Assembly (NCBI GenBank): GCA_964620675.1
Contig: CAZUJU010000070.1
Location: 1-12,294 of the forward strand
DNA: 12,294 nucleotides
Source of the DNA: CAYSFW01 sp964620675
GTDB taxonomy: Bacteria > Pseudomonadota > Gammaproteobacteria > UWMA-0217
Reading direction: 5' to 3'
A program made the position numbers and the translations under genes. The notes beneath the pieces are model-generated. The model saw nothing but the letters and a program-made list of their open reading frames with translations, had not been told where the DNA came from and did no database searches. Positions 5,719 through 12,294 of the stretch are shown here, one piece after another; position 1 is the stretch's first letter; every line of letters begins with the position of its first letter.

Positions 5719-8583
5719 TCAATCGAGCGTGAGCGCCTGGTTCATCAGCATCACTTGCTGTTCCTTGTGGACCTTGAGTTTACCGACCGCTGGAGACGCG
5801 GCTTCTGGACGAGCGGCGTGTTTCAGCCGCACGTCGTGCCCCAGCACGCGCCGCAGGTCGTCACGAATATTCTCCCATGCGCCCTGGTTGACCGGCTCTT
5901 CCTGGCACCAGACAAAGTCGTTGACGTGCCCGTAATCTTCGAGCTTGCGCACCAGCGGATACTCGGGGAACGGGTACAGCTGTTCGAGGCGGAACAACGC
6001 GATGCTGTGGATGCCGCGCGCACGGCGGCTCTCAAGCAGGTCGTAGTAGACCTTGCCAGAACACAGCACCACACGTTTGACGCCCGCGGGGTCGAGCGGA
6101 TCGGTCTCGCTCAGTACGGTCTTGAAGTTGCCGTCGGTGAATTCGCTCGGTGGACTCACCGCAAGCGGGTGCCGGAGCAGACTCTTGGGCGTGATGACGA
6201 TCAGCGGTTTGCGGTAGCGCCGGATCATCTGGCGGCGCAGGAGATGGAAAATCTGCGCGGGTGTGGTCGGTACGCAGACCTGCATGTTGTCCTGGGCACA
6301 GAGCTGCAGGTAGCGCTCGATCCGAGCCGAGGAGTGCTCCGGGCCCTGCCCTTCGTATCCGTGCGGCAGTAGCATGGTCAGCCCCGACAGCCGACCCCAT
6401 TTCTGTTCGCCGGAGGAGATGAACTGGTCGATGACGACCTGGGCGCCGTTCGCGAAGTCGCCAAACTGGGCTTCCCACAGCGTCAGCACTTCCGGTTCGG
6501 TGGTGGCGTAGCCGTATTCGAACCCGAGCACCGCCTCCTCGGACAGCAACGAGTCGATGACGGTGAAGCGGTTCTGGTCCGGTGCGATGTTTTGCAGCGG
6601 GATGTAGGGGGTGCCGTCGCGTTGGTCATGCAGCACGGCGTGGCGGTGGAAAAACGTGCCGCGCCCGGAGTCCTGGCCTACCAGGCGTACCGGATGACCG
6701 TCGGTCACCAATGCGGCGTAAGCCAGGCATTCGCCCATGCCCCAGTCGAGCGCCTGCTTGCCGGAGGCCATGGCGCGTCGCGCCTCCATGATTTTAGCCA
6801 CGCGCGGGTGCAGTTCGAAACCCTCAGGCACCCGCGTGAGGGCCTCGCTGAGGCGCTGAAATCGATCTGGGGTCAAGCGCGTGTCGGCGGGCGCATCCCA
6901 GCGGTACCCGCTGAACCGTTTCCAGTCGACCCCATAGACATACTCCACCGCGCTTTCGTTGATCAGGTGCGGTACCACGGGATCGCCTTTTTCGAGCGCG
7001 CTACGGCGATGCTGCACCAAGGCGTCAGCCGTCAACGTGGTGATGATGCCGTCGTCGATCAGGCGTTGCGCATAGCGCGCGCGGGTAGTTGGCAGTGCAC
7101 GGATCTTGCGGTACATCACCGGCTGGGTCGCGAGTGGCTCGTCGGCCTCGTTATGGCCGTGGCGGCGGTAGCAGATCATGTCGATGACCACGTCCTTGCG
7201 GAAACGCATGCGGTAATCGAGTGCGATCTGGGTGACAAATACCACCGCTTCAGGGTCGTCGCCGTTGACGTGGAAGATCGGCGCGTTGACCATTTTTACC
7301 ACGTCGGTGGCGTAGAAGGTCGAGCGGGCGTCCTGCTGCGCGCTGGTGGTGAAGCCGATCTGGTTGTTGACGATGATATGCACCGTGCCGCGGGTGGTAA
7401 AGCCACGCGTCGCCGACATGTTGAGCGTTTCCATCACCACGCCCTGGGCCGCGAAGGCGGCGTCGCCATGAATCAGCACCGGCAACACCTGACTGCCGTT
7501 GCGGTCGTTGCGACGGTCTTGGCGCGCGCGCACCGACCCTTCGACAACCGGGTCCACGATTTCCAGATGCGACGGGTTGAACGCCATCGCGACGTGGATC
7601 GGACCGCCGGGGGTGTTCATGTCGGACGAAAAGCCCAGGTGGTACTTGACGTCGCCGGTGCGATCGCCCATGTCGATCAGGCCGTCGAACTCCTTGAACA
7701 GCATCGCCGGCGATTTGCCGAGAATGTTGATCAGGACATTGAGCCGGCCACGGTGCGCCATGCCCAGTACGGTCTCGCGGATTCCGAGGCTGCCGGCGAT
7801 CTGGATCAGGTCGTCGAGCAGCGGAATCAGGCTTTCGGCGCCTTCAAGCGAGAAGCGCTTTTGGCCCACGTACTTGGTGTGCAGGAATTGTTCGAGCACC
7901 TCGGCGGCGGTCAGGCGTTCGAGGATGTAGCGGCGTTGCTCGGCGGTGTACTCCGGCGCGCTGCGGACGCTCTCCAGGCGTTGCTGGATCCAGCGCTTCT
8001 CGGCGATGCTCGGAATGTGCATGTATTCGGCGCCGATCGAGCCGCAGTAGGTTTGATGCACCAGATCGTGGATCGCCGCCAGCGTCATTTCCGCCGGCCC
8101 CACCAGCGAGCCGGTGTTGAAGCGGGTCGCGAGATCCTCGCCGCCCAGCTTGTGGTAGCCGAGCGACAGTTCAGGGATATCGATGCGCCGTTCTTCCTCA
8201 AGCGGGTTGACGCGCGCGGCCATGTGACCAAGAAACCGATAGGCGTTGATCAGTTGCAGGACCCGGACCTGCTTGCGTTCCTGCCCCAGCGCCGCGGGTT
8301 GCTGACTGGGCTCGGTGATCTCCGGCAGCGCGCGCGGGCGGTAGTTGCGAAACTGCGCCCGCACTTCGCCGTGCCGGGGTCCCGCGTCCGCCCCGGATGG
8401 GCCGGATTCGCTCGGCATCGAGGCGAAATAGCGCTGCCATTCGAGCGGAACCGACACGGGATCCTTCAAATAGCTCTCGTAAAGCGACTCGATATAAAAC
8501 GCGTTATCGCCGTCAAGCGCGGATTCCGCGCGTTGCTCAAGCCAGGGACGAGCGTGGATTCGGGGGGGGATCTGGGTGCTCAA
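5719..8583 (-). CDS. sucA: 2-oxoglutarate dehydrogenase E1 component
   Basis: A thiamine-diphosphate-dependent E1 that decarboxylates 2-oxoglutarate and passes the succinyl group to the lipoyl arm of SucB. With the start used here it has 954 residues, near the usual 930-950. Typical features are the N-terminal E2-binding helix (AFYIESLYESYLKDP), VLQLINAYRFLGH, GAEYMHI, GMAHRGRLNVLIN, the ThDP/Mg segment with GDAAFA near residue 373 and NNQIGF near 406-411, RRHGHNEADEP near 473, and GQDSGRGTFFHRHAVLHDQ near 637. The reading frame is open to a TTG at 8649, but that codon overlaps the candidate promoter, so the in-frame TTG at 8583 is preferred. No ATG or GTG start fits, and the ribosome binding site is weak. 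A run of eight C lies 14 bases after this start. The gene leads the sucA-sucB pair. Confidence 0.95.
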   Translation of the reverse strand: MSTQIPPRIHARPWLEQRAESALDGDNAFYIESLYESYLKDPVSVPLEWQRYFASMPSESGPSGADAGPRHGEVRAQFRNYRPRALPEITEPSQQPAALGQERKQVRVLQLINAYRFLGHMAARVNPLEEERRIDIPELSLGYHKLGGEDLATRFNTGSLVGPAEMTLAAIHDLVHQTYCGSIGAEYMHIPSIAEKRWIQQRLESVRSAPEYTAEQRRYILERLTAAEVLEQFLHTKYVGQKRFSLEGAESLIPLLDDLIQIAGSLGIRETVLGMAHRGRLNVLINILGKSPAMLFKEFDGLIDMGDRTGDVKYHLGFSSDMNTPGGPIHVAMAFNPSHLEIVDPVVEGSVRARQDRRNDRNGSQVLPVLIHGDAAFAAQGVVMETLNMSATRGFTTRGTVHIIVNNQIGFTTSAQQDARSTFYATDVVKMVNAPIFHVNGDDPEAVVFVTQIALDYRMRFRKDVVIDMICYRRHGHNEADEPLATQPVMYRKIRALPTTRARYAQRLIDDGIITTLTADALVQHRRSALEKGDPVVPHLINESAVEYVYGVDWKRFSGYRWDAPADTRLTPDRFQRLSEALTRVPEGFELHPRVAKIMEARRAMASGKQALDWGMGECLAYAALVTDGHPVRLVGQDSGRGTFFHRHAVLHDQRDGTPYIPLQNIAPDQNRFTVIDSLLSEEAVLGFEYGYATTEPEVLTLWEAQFGDFANGAQVVIDQFISSGEQKWGRLSGLTMLLPHGYEGQGPEHSSARIERYLQLCAQDNMQVCVPTTPAQIFHLLRRQMIRRYRKPLIVITPKSLLRHPLAVSPPSEFTDGNFKTVLSETDPLDPAGVKRVVLCSGKVYYDLLESRRARGIHSIALFRLEQLYPFPEYPLVRKLEDYGHVNDFVWCQEEPVNQGAWENIRDDLRRVLGHDVRLKHAARPEAASPAVGKLKVHKEQQVMLMNQALTLD

Positions 8584-8621
8584 GTCCGTATCGCAACCTA
8601 CGTTAATGTTTAATGGGTTTA

Positions 8622-8649
8622 ATCTTAGCAGACCTTTGCATTGATTCAA
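8622..8649 (-). promoter_or_regulatory. Candidate promoter of sucA-sucB
   Basis: On the minus strand TTGAAT (8644-8649) is followed after 16 bases by TAAGAT (8622-8627); each box matches four of six consensus positions. Transcription would start near 8615, leaving a leader of about 30 bases before the TTG at 8583. This location is the main reason for preferring 8583 over the upstream TTG at 8649. No operator or riboswitch is evident in the 160-base sucA-uvrD spacer. Confidence 0.4.
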
Positions 8650-8743
8650 TTAATGCTTGGGTTGGCTCAATAATCATAGAACAGCGCCTGCGGTTCTGCC
8701 GCGAATTCGGCGCTGACCGTCCCGGTTTTGTTAGACTGGCGGG

Positions 8744-10927
8744 ATGGACGACGTAACTCCCATTCTGAACGCGCTCAACGAGGCGCAACGCGAGGCGGTA
8801 ACGTTGCCGCCGGTGTCGGGTCTGGTACTCGCGGGCGCCGGTAGCGGCAAGACCCGAGTGCTGGTGCATCGTATCGCCTGGTTGATTCAGGTTGAACAGG
8901 TCTCGCCGCTTTCGGTCCTCGCTGTAACCTTTACGAACAAAGCGGCTGCCGAGATGCGTGCCCGGGTCGAAACGCTGTTGCAGATTCCGGCGGGTGGGCT
9001 TTGGCTGGGCACTTTCCATGGCCTTTCGCACCGGTTGTTGCGCCTGCATTGGCGCGACGCGGGGCTGGCGCAACAGTTTCAGATCCTCGATAGCGATGAT
9101 CAGTTGCGCCTGGTCAAACGGGTGATCCGCACCCTGGAGCTCGACGAAACCCGCTACCCGCCCAAGCAGGCGCAGTGGTTCATCAATGCGCGCAAGGATG
9201 AGGGGCAGCGCCCGCAGCAGATTGAAGATCGCGGCGACGAATACGCGCGCCAGATGCTGCGCGTGTATGGCGCGTATGAAGCCGCCTGTCAGCGCGCGGG
9301 GGTGGTCGACTTCGCCGAGTTGCTGTTGCGCTCGCTGGAGCTGCTGCGCGACCACCCGGCCTTGCGGTCGCATTATCAGGGCCGATTTCGGCATATCCTG
9401 GTGGACGAGTTTCAAGACACCAACACGCTCCAGTACGCGTGGCTGCGCCTGCTTGCGGGCGAGCACATCCCGGTGTTTGCGGTCGGTGATGACGATCAGT
9501 CGATCTACGGCTGGCGCGGCGCGAAGGTGGAGAACATCCGGCGGTTTCCCAAGGATTTCGACGGTGCTCGGCTAGTGCGGTTGGAACAGAACTACCGCTC
9601 GTCCGGCAACATTCTGGCGGCCGCGAATGCGTTGATCGCGCACAATCAGGGCCGTATGGGCAAGCAGTTGTGGACCGAGGGCAAACCCGGCGAGGCGCTG
9701 CGGCTCTACACCGCGTTCAACGAGCAAGACGAGGCGCGCTTTGTCGGCGAGCAGATCCGGGCGTGGATGAACGATGGGCAATCGTATCGGCAGGTGGCGG
9801 TGTTGTATCGCTCAAATGCGCAGTCGCGGATGTTTGAAGAGACGTTCATCGGCATGAGCATCCCGTATCGCGTCTACGGTGGGTTGCGGTTTTTCGAGCG
9901 CGCGGAGATCAAGGACGCCCTCGCCTATCTGCGGCTGACGGCGAACGCCGATGATGACACCAGCTTCGAGCGCGTGGTCAATCAACCTCCGCGCGGCATC
10001 GGTGAACGCACCGTGGAGCAGATTCGCGCGACCGCACGCGGAACCGGGCTCAGCTTGCACCAGTCCGCGGCGCAACTGGCGCTTGGCGGCGGGCTGCCGA
10101 CCCGCCAGGCGGGGCCGTTGCGCGCCTTCCTGCATCTACTGGCGCAGTTGAGCGAGGCGGTGCGCGACTTGCCGTTGTACGAATCGGTCGAGCATCTCAA
10201 TACGCATAGCGGGTTGAAGGCGCATTTTGCGACCGAAAAGGGCGAATCAGGGCAGTCTCGGGTGGACAACCTGGACGAGTTGGTCAACGCCGCACGGGCG
10301 TTTGAGTACGATGCGGAACGCGACGGCGAGATGGCGCCGCGCGATGCGTTTCTCGCCCATGCGGTGCTGGAGGCGGGCGAGGGGCAAGGCGCCGCCGGCG
10401 ACGATTGTGTGCAGATGATGACGCTGCACTCGGCCAAGGGGCTGGAATTTCCGCTCGTCTTCCTGTGTGGAATGGAGGAAGGGCTGTTCCCGCACCAGAT
10501 GTCGCTCGACGAGCCGGGCCGGTTGGAGGAGGAACGCCGCCTATGTTACGTCGGCATCACACGGGCGCGCGAGCAACTGGTGTTGAGTTGCGCCGAACGG
10601 CGGCGGCTGCACGGGACGGAGCGGTACAACCTGGCGTCGCGGTTTTTGGGCGAAATCCCGGTTGAACTGGTGCAGGAGATTCGAGCGCGCGTGCCCCAAT
10701 ACGCTGCGCGTCCCAGTCCGGCGAGCGTGTCGCTGCGGTCGACCGCACCGATGGCGGCAACCCAGGCCGGGATCCCGCTGGGGGCGCGAGTGGTTCACGC
10801 CAAATTCGGACCGGGCGTCGTCACCAATTACGAAGGTCAGGGGGCTTCCGCGCGGGTGGAGGTGCGCTTCAAGGAGGTGGGCAACAAGTGGTTGGTGCTT
10901 GCGTATGCCAAGCTCCAGGTGGTGTAA
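8744..10927 (+). CDS. uvrD: DNA helicase II (UvrD), SF1A 3'-5' helicase
   Basis: A 727-residue SF1A helicase; E. coli UvrD has 720. It unwinds DNA in methyl-directed mismatch repair and nucleotide excision repair and can act on stalled RNA polymerase. Visible motifs in order are the Q-motif region LNEAQREAV (11-19), Walker A GAGSGKT (31-37), AVTFTNKAAAEM (motif Ia), VDEFQDTN near 220 (motif II), GDDDQSIYGWRGA near 248-260 (motif III), RLEQNYRS near 278 (motif IV), MTLHSAKGLEFPLVF near 558 (motif V) and YVGITRAREQL near 600 (motif VI). A C-terminal Tudor-like segment lies at about 678-727 (HAKFGPGVVTNYEGQG, KWLVLAYAKLQVV); in UvrD this part contacts partners, including RNA polymerase. Its presence and the end-to-end similarity favour UvrD over Rep or PcrA. 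The ATG at 8744 fits homologues (MD...LNEAQREAV), though the ribosome binding site is weak. I saw no SOS box upstream. Confidence 0.96.
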   Translation: MDDVTPILNALNEAQREAVTLPPVSGLVLAGAGSGKTRVLVHRIAWLIQVEQVSPLSVLAVTFTNKAAAEMRARVETLLQIPAGGLWLGTFHGLSHRLLRLHWRDAGLAQQFQILDSDDQLRLVKRVIRTLELDETRYPPKQAQWFINARKDEGQRPQQIEDRGDEYARQMLRVYGAYEAACQRAGVVDFAELLLRSLELLRDHPALRSHYQGRFRHILVDEFQDTNTLQYAWLRLLAGEHIPVFAVGDDDQSIYGWRGAKVENIRRFPKDFDGARLVRLEQNYRSSGNILAAANALIAHNQGRMGKQLWTEGKPGEALRLYTAFNEQDEARFVGEQIRAWMNDGQSYRQVAVLYRSNAQSRMFEETFIGMSIPYRVYGGLRFFERAEIKDALAYLRLTANADDDTSFERVVNQPPRGIGERTVEQIRATARGTGLSLHQSAAQLALGGGLPTRQAGPLRAFLHLLAQLSEAVRDLPLYESVEHLNTHSGLKAHFATEKGESGQSRVDNLDELVNAARAFEYDAERDGEMAPRDAFLAHAVLEAGEGQGAAGDDCVQMMTLHSAKGLEFPLVFLCGMEEGLFPHQMSLDEPGRLEEERRLCYVGITRAREQLVLSCAERRRLHGTERYNLASRFLGEIPVELVQEIRARVPQYAARPSPASVSLRSTAPMAATQAGIPLGARVVHAKFGPGVVTNYEGQGASARVEVRFKEVGNKWLVLAYAKLQVV

Positions 10928-11151
10928 CCCCAGCGCTTAGCGGTGGCCCATCACCCGGCAGCCGACGCGCGCAAGATCGATTAAAAAACCATCGGCTGCG
11001 ACGCCGGATCCGACGCATCGCAAACGCGCTGCGAATTGTCATTGCAGTCGCTAATCGCTTGGTCGATTGCGTTCATGGCTTCCCCTCGACAACTTGAATT
11101 GCGAAGCGCCGTTAACTTTCATGGCGAGGACACCGCCCCGGCGTACGAAAT

Positions 11152-11253
11152 CCGCTCCGGGCCGGCCAGGCGGGAGACGCCGTGAACCCATCCCTGGGGG
11201 CTCGGCAGCCGCCTCCCTGCGGCCGACGCTCCCGCCTGGCCGACCCGGAGCGG
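11152..11253. repeat. Cloverleaf-like palindromic repeat element
   Basis: The arms 11152-11176 and 11229-11253 are inverted repeats of 25 bases with 24 pairs; only C11162/A11243 fails. The 52-base loop contains two small hairpins with near-identical loops: CCC-ATCCCT-GGG (11187-11198) and GCCGC-CTCCCT-GCGGC (11208-11223). The whole can fold as a long stem topped by two short stems. The phrase GTGAACCCATCCCTGGGGGCT resembles, from memory, a repeat common between genes in Gammaproteobacteria, with pairs of short hairpins whose loops read ATCCCT or ATCC. It lies between uvrD and the last gene. The open frames across it are by-products of its composition. Confidence 0.8.
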
Positions 11254-11667
11254 CACCTCTCGGAATCGGGTTCTTACGTTAAGTTAAGCACGGCGGAGCT
11301 TAGGCGCAAGCGCCGGACATCAAGTTGGCCCAATCCCAATTACCGCGGCTTTCAAGGGCGCCTATTTGATCCAATAAGTGGCGACCGGTTGCACGCGCGG
11401 CGCGAAAATCTGACGGCAATTCGAATGGCCGACTCACGAGAGTGATTGGCCTCTCAAATCGAGCGACAAGCGGACGAAATGTGGGTTTGAACGCGGATTT
11501 TCGCGCGTAAAGGCACTATTCTGCTTCCACACGGAAGGCCGAACCGGACCTAACGGCAGTTATTTTCATGTCGTCGCGGTCGGCCGCTATTCCGTTGGAT
11601 AGGGGAATCGGAAAGCAAGTATTGTTATAAAAAACAACTAAATATGAAACTAACCTCTTTTCGCGCA

Positions 11668-11695
11668 TTGCATTTGCCGGCTAACCTGCTAAAAT
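11668..11695 (+). promoter_or_regulatory. Candidate sigma70 promoter of the secreted-protein gene
   Basis: TTGCAT (11668-11673), a 16-base spacer, then TAAAAT (11690-11695). The -10 box matches five of six consensus positions and the -35 box three. It sits downstream of an AT-rich stretch (11620-11665). Transcription would begin near 11702, giving a leader of about 174 bases before the ATG at 11876, which is long for a bacterial gene and points to control within the leader. Confidence 0.5.
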
Positions 11696-11701
11696 CGAGT
11701 C

Positions 11702-11875
11702 AGGCTAACTCTTACGCAACGCCGCACAGTCGGCTGTTACGAGATCCGATTTGCCGACACGAAAGGGCTTAACCCTGTCGAAGCAGGGAGCACCACGCGC
11801 AATAAACCAGTGGCGACCGCAGGATGAGCGGTCGGGGATCGAGACACCAAACCTTATGAATTCGAGAGTAGAGCT
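11702..11875 (+). ncRNA. Structured 5' leader, possible riboswitch-type element
   Basis: The leader has several stems: GTCGGC (11729-11734) with GCCGAC (11753-11758); CCCTG-TCGAAG-CAGGG (11773-11788), which competes with AGGG-CTTAA-CCCT (11764-11776); and CGACCGC-AGGATGA-GCGGTCG (11814-11834), whose loop shows a ribosome-binding-like AGGA. The run CACGAAAGGGCTTAACC, then a CGAAG loop, then CAGGGAGC, and later CAGGATGAGCGG, faintly recalls the c-di-GMP-I (GEMM) aptamer order (CACG..GGGCAAACC, GAAA loop, GGGACGCAAAGCC, AGGATGGCCGGG). The diagnostic ACGCAAAGC core and a proper GNRA loop are missing. It may be a diverged aptamer, another regulatory RNA or chance. The boundaries are those of the presumed leader, not of a defined RNA. 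Confidence 0.3.
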
Positions 11876-12294
11876 ATGAACAGAACGCGTATCTTCTTTG
11901 CGGTGCGTAACGCGCTTAGCGACGTCCACCCCGCGGCTGCCAGGAAGGCACTGGTATTTTCCGCCTCGCTGGCGTTGGTGCTGGGCGCGCAGGCCGCCGT
12001 GGCCGAAGGCGGTTGCGGTACGGACAAGCGGCCAATCGGCGATAATTTGATTCAGAACGCGGATTTCCTCGGTTCCTCGGCATTCACGAGTCAACTTAAC
12101 CCTGGCTCTGATCTAGGAGGCTGGACCAGCGGCCTGCTGTATACCGGATTTAACCAATACCCTGTCGATCCACTAACGAATCCCGTATTCGCGGGTGTCT
12201 CCGCGATGAGCGGTGCGTTCGACTCGGATCCTAACTTCGACCAGGGTCCGTTCCCCGGCGATACGGCCAACAATATCGCGGCGACCCTGGGTTG
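11876..12294 (+). CDS. Secreted protein of unknown function (3' end beyond window)
   Basis: An open frame of 139 complete codons runs from ATG 11876 to the window edge with no stop, so the gene is partial. The N-terminus has a long n-region of about 25 residues with Arg/Lys at 23-24, then a hydrophobic core (ALVFSASLALVLGAQA) and a likely cleavage site after AVA at residue 43. This is an export signal with an unusually long leading segment. The visible mature part begins EGGCGTDKRPIGDNLIQNADF and includes LGGWTSG and many Gly, Asn, Asp and Ser residues. A start of the NLIQN-DF...GW type is common in extracellular beta-sandwich domains (galactose-binding-like, DUF642 or PEP-CTERM proteins), but the fragment is too short to assign. 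The ribosome binding site is weak (GAGAG upstream). The promoter and long leader upstream suggest regulated expression of a surface or extracellular protein. Confidence 0.72.
   Translation, partial: MNRTRIFFAVRNALSDVHPAAARKALVFSASLALVLGAQAAVAEGGCGTDKRPIGDNLIQNADFLGSSAFTSQLNPGSDLGGWTSGLLYTGFNQYPVDPLTNPVFAGVSAMSGAFDSDPNFDQGPFPGDTANNIAATLG

Larger units (their letters stand above)
10928..11875. other. Long gene-poor region between uvrD and the last gene
   Basis: About 950 bases with no convincing gene. It starts with an 8-bp inverted repeat GCAGCCGA (10958-10965) / TCGGCTGC (10992-10999) with a 26-base loop, just past uvrD. No T-run follows, so it is a poor terminator. A 31-codon minus-strand frame (10981-11076) has a fair ribosome binding site but no recognisable product. 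The stretch 11152-11253 is a cloverleaf-like repeat. From about 11290 to 11600 I see nothing except a small hairpin, GGCGC-AA-GCGCC, near 11305. The DNA turns AT-rich at 11620-11665, immediately before the promoter and leader of the gene at 11876. Confidence 0.6.

Noticed and set aside
6592..8613. A 673-codon open frame on the plus strand opposite sucA
   Set aside because: It is fully antisense to a clear sucA, its product resembles no family I know, and long antisense frames are expected opposite strongly biased GC-rich codons.
8584..8743. SOS (LexA) box upstream of uvrD
   Set aside because: E. coli uvrD is SOS-regulated, but I found no CTGT-N8-ACAG match in the spacer.
8603..9466. A 287-codon minus-strand frame covering the sucA-uvrD spacer and the start of uvrD
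   Set aside because: Most of it is antisense to the highly conserved uvrD motifs, and the rest crosses the divergent promoter region.
11067..11445. Two plus-strand frames of 71 and 87 codons after uvrD
   Set aside because: Both cross the cloverleaf-like repeat at 11152-11253, lack good ribosome binding sites and give Arg/Pro-rich products typical of GC-rich repeats.
11705..12273. Minus-strand frames of 129 and 60 codons opposite the last gene and its leader
   Set aside because: The plus strand has a coherent signal peptide and an open frame to the edge, while the minus-strand products show no motif.

Overview
The window reads as a GC-rich gammaproteobacterial chromosome segment. Tex, SucA, SucB and UvrD all resemble their Escherichia coli and Pseudomonas counterparts closely when compared from memory. 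The TsdA-type dihaem cytochrome and the style of the intergenic palindromes suggest a sulfur-oxidising lineage such as Chromatiales or a relative. That placement is an inference, because no marker gene in the window settles it.

Layout from left to right: (1) Positions 1-288 hold no gene but contain two palindromic repeat elements, including a perfect 30-bp inverted repeat whose arms are themselves hairpins. (2) A secreted dihaem cytochrome c of the thiosulfate dehydrogenase (TsdA) family lies on the minus strand at 289-1338. (3) A divergent intergenic region of about 300 bases separates it from tex (plus strand, 1644-3953). (4) A 416-base gap with several short hairpins and no recognisable gene separates tex from the convergent sucB. 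(5) sucA and sucB, encoding E1 and E2 of the 2-oxoglutarate dehydrogenase complex, run on the minus strand from 8583 down to 4370. The lpd (E3) gene that often follows sucB is absent here. (6) A 160-base divergent region holds a candidate sucA promoter. (7) uvrD (helicase II) runs on the plus strand, 8744-10927. (8) Nearly 950 bases without a convincing gene follow, carrying a long cloverleaf-like repeat at 11152-11253, a good sigma70-type promoter at 11668-11695 and a long, foldable 5' leader. (9) A secreted protein of unknown function starts at 11876 and runs off the right edge.

The genes serve housekeeping roles: SucA and SucB act together in the TCA cycle, Tex in RNA/transcription quality control, and UvrD in mismatch and excision repair. 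The cytochrome suggests periplasmic oxidation of thiosulfate to tetrathionate or the reverse reaction. The less ordinary parts of the window are non-coding: the palindromic elements, and the structured leader in front of the last gene. That leader has a faint resemblance to a c-di-GMP-I (GEMM) aptamer and two hairpins that exclude each other. I see no CRISPR array, tRNA, rRNA, transposase or prophage gene, and I cannot claim a clearly new multi-gene system here.
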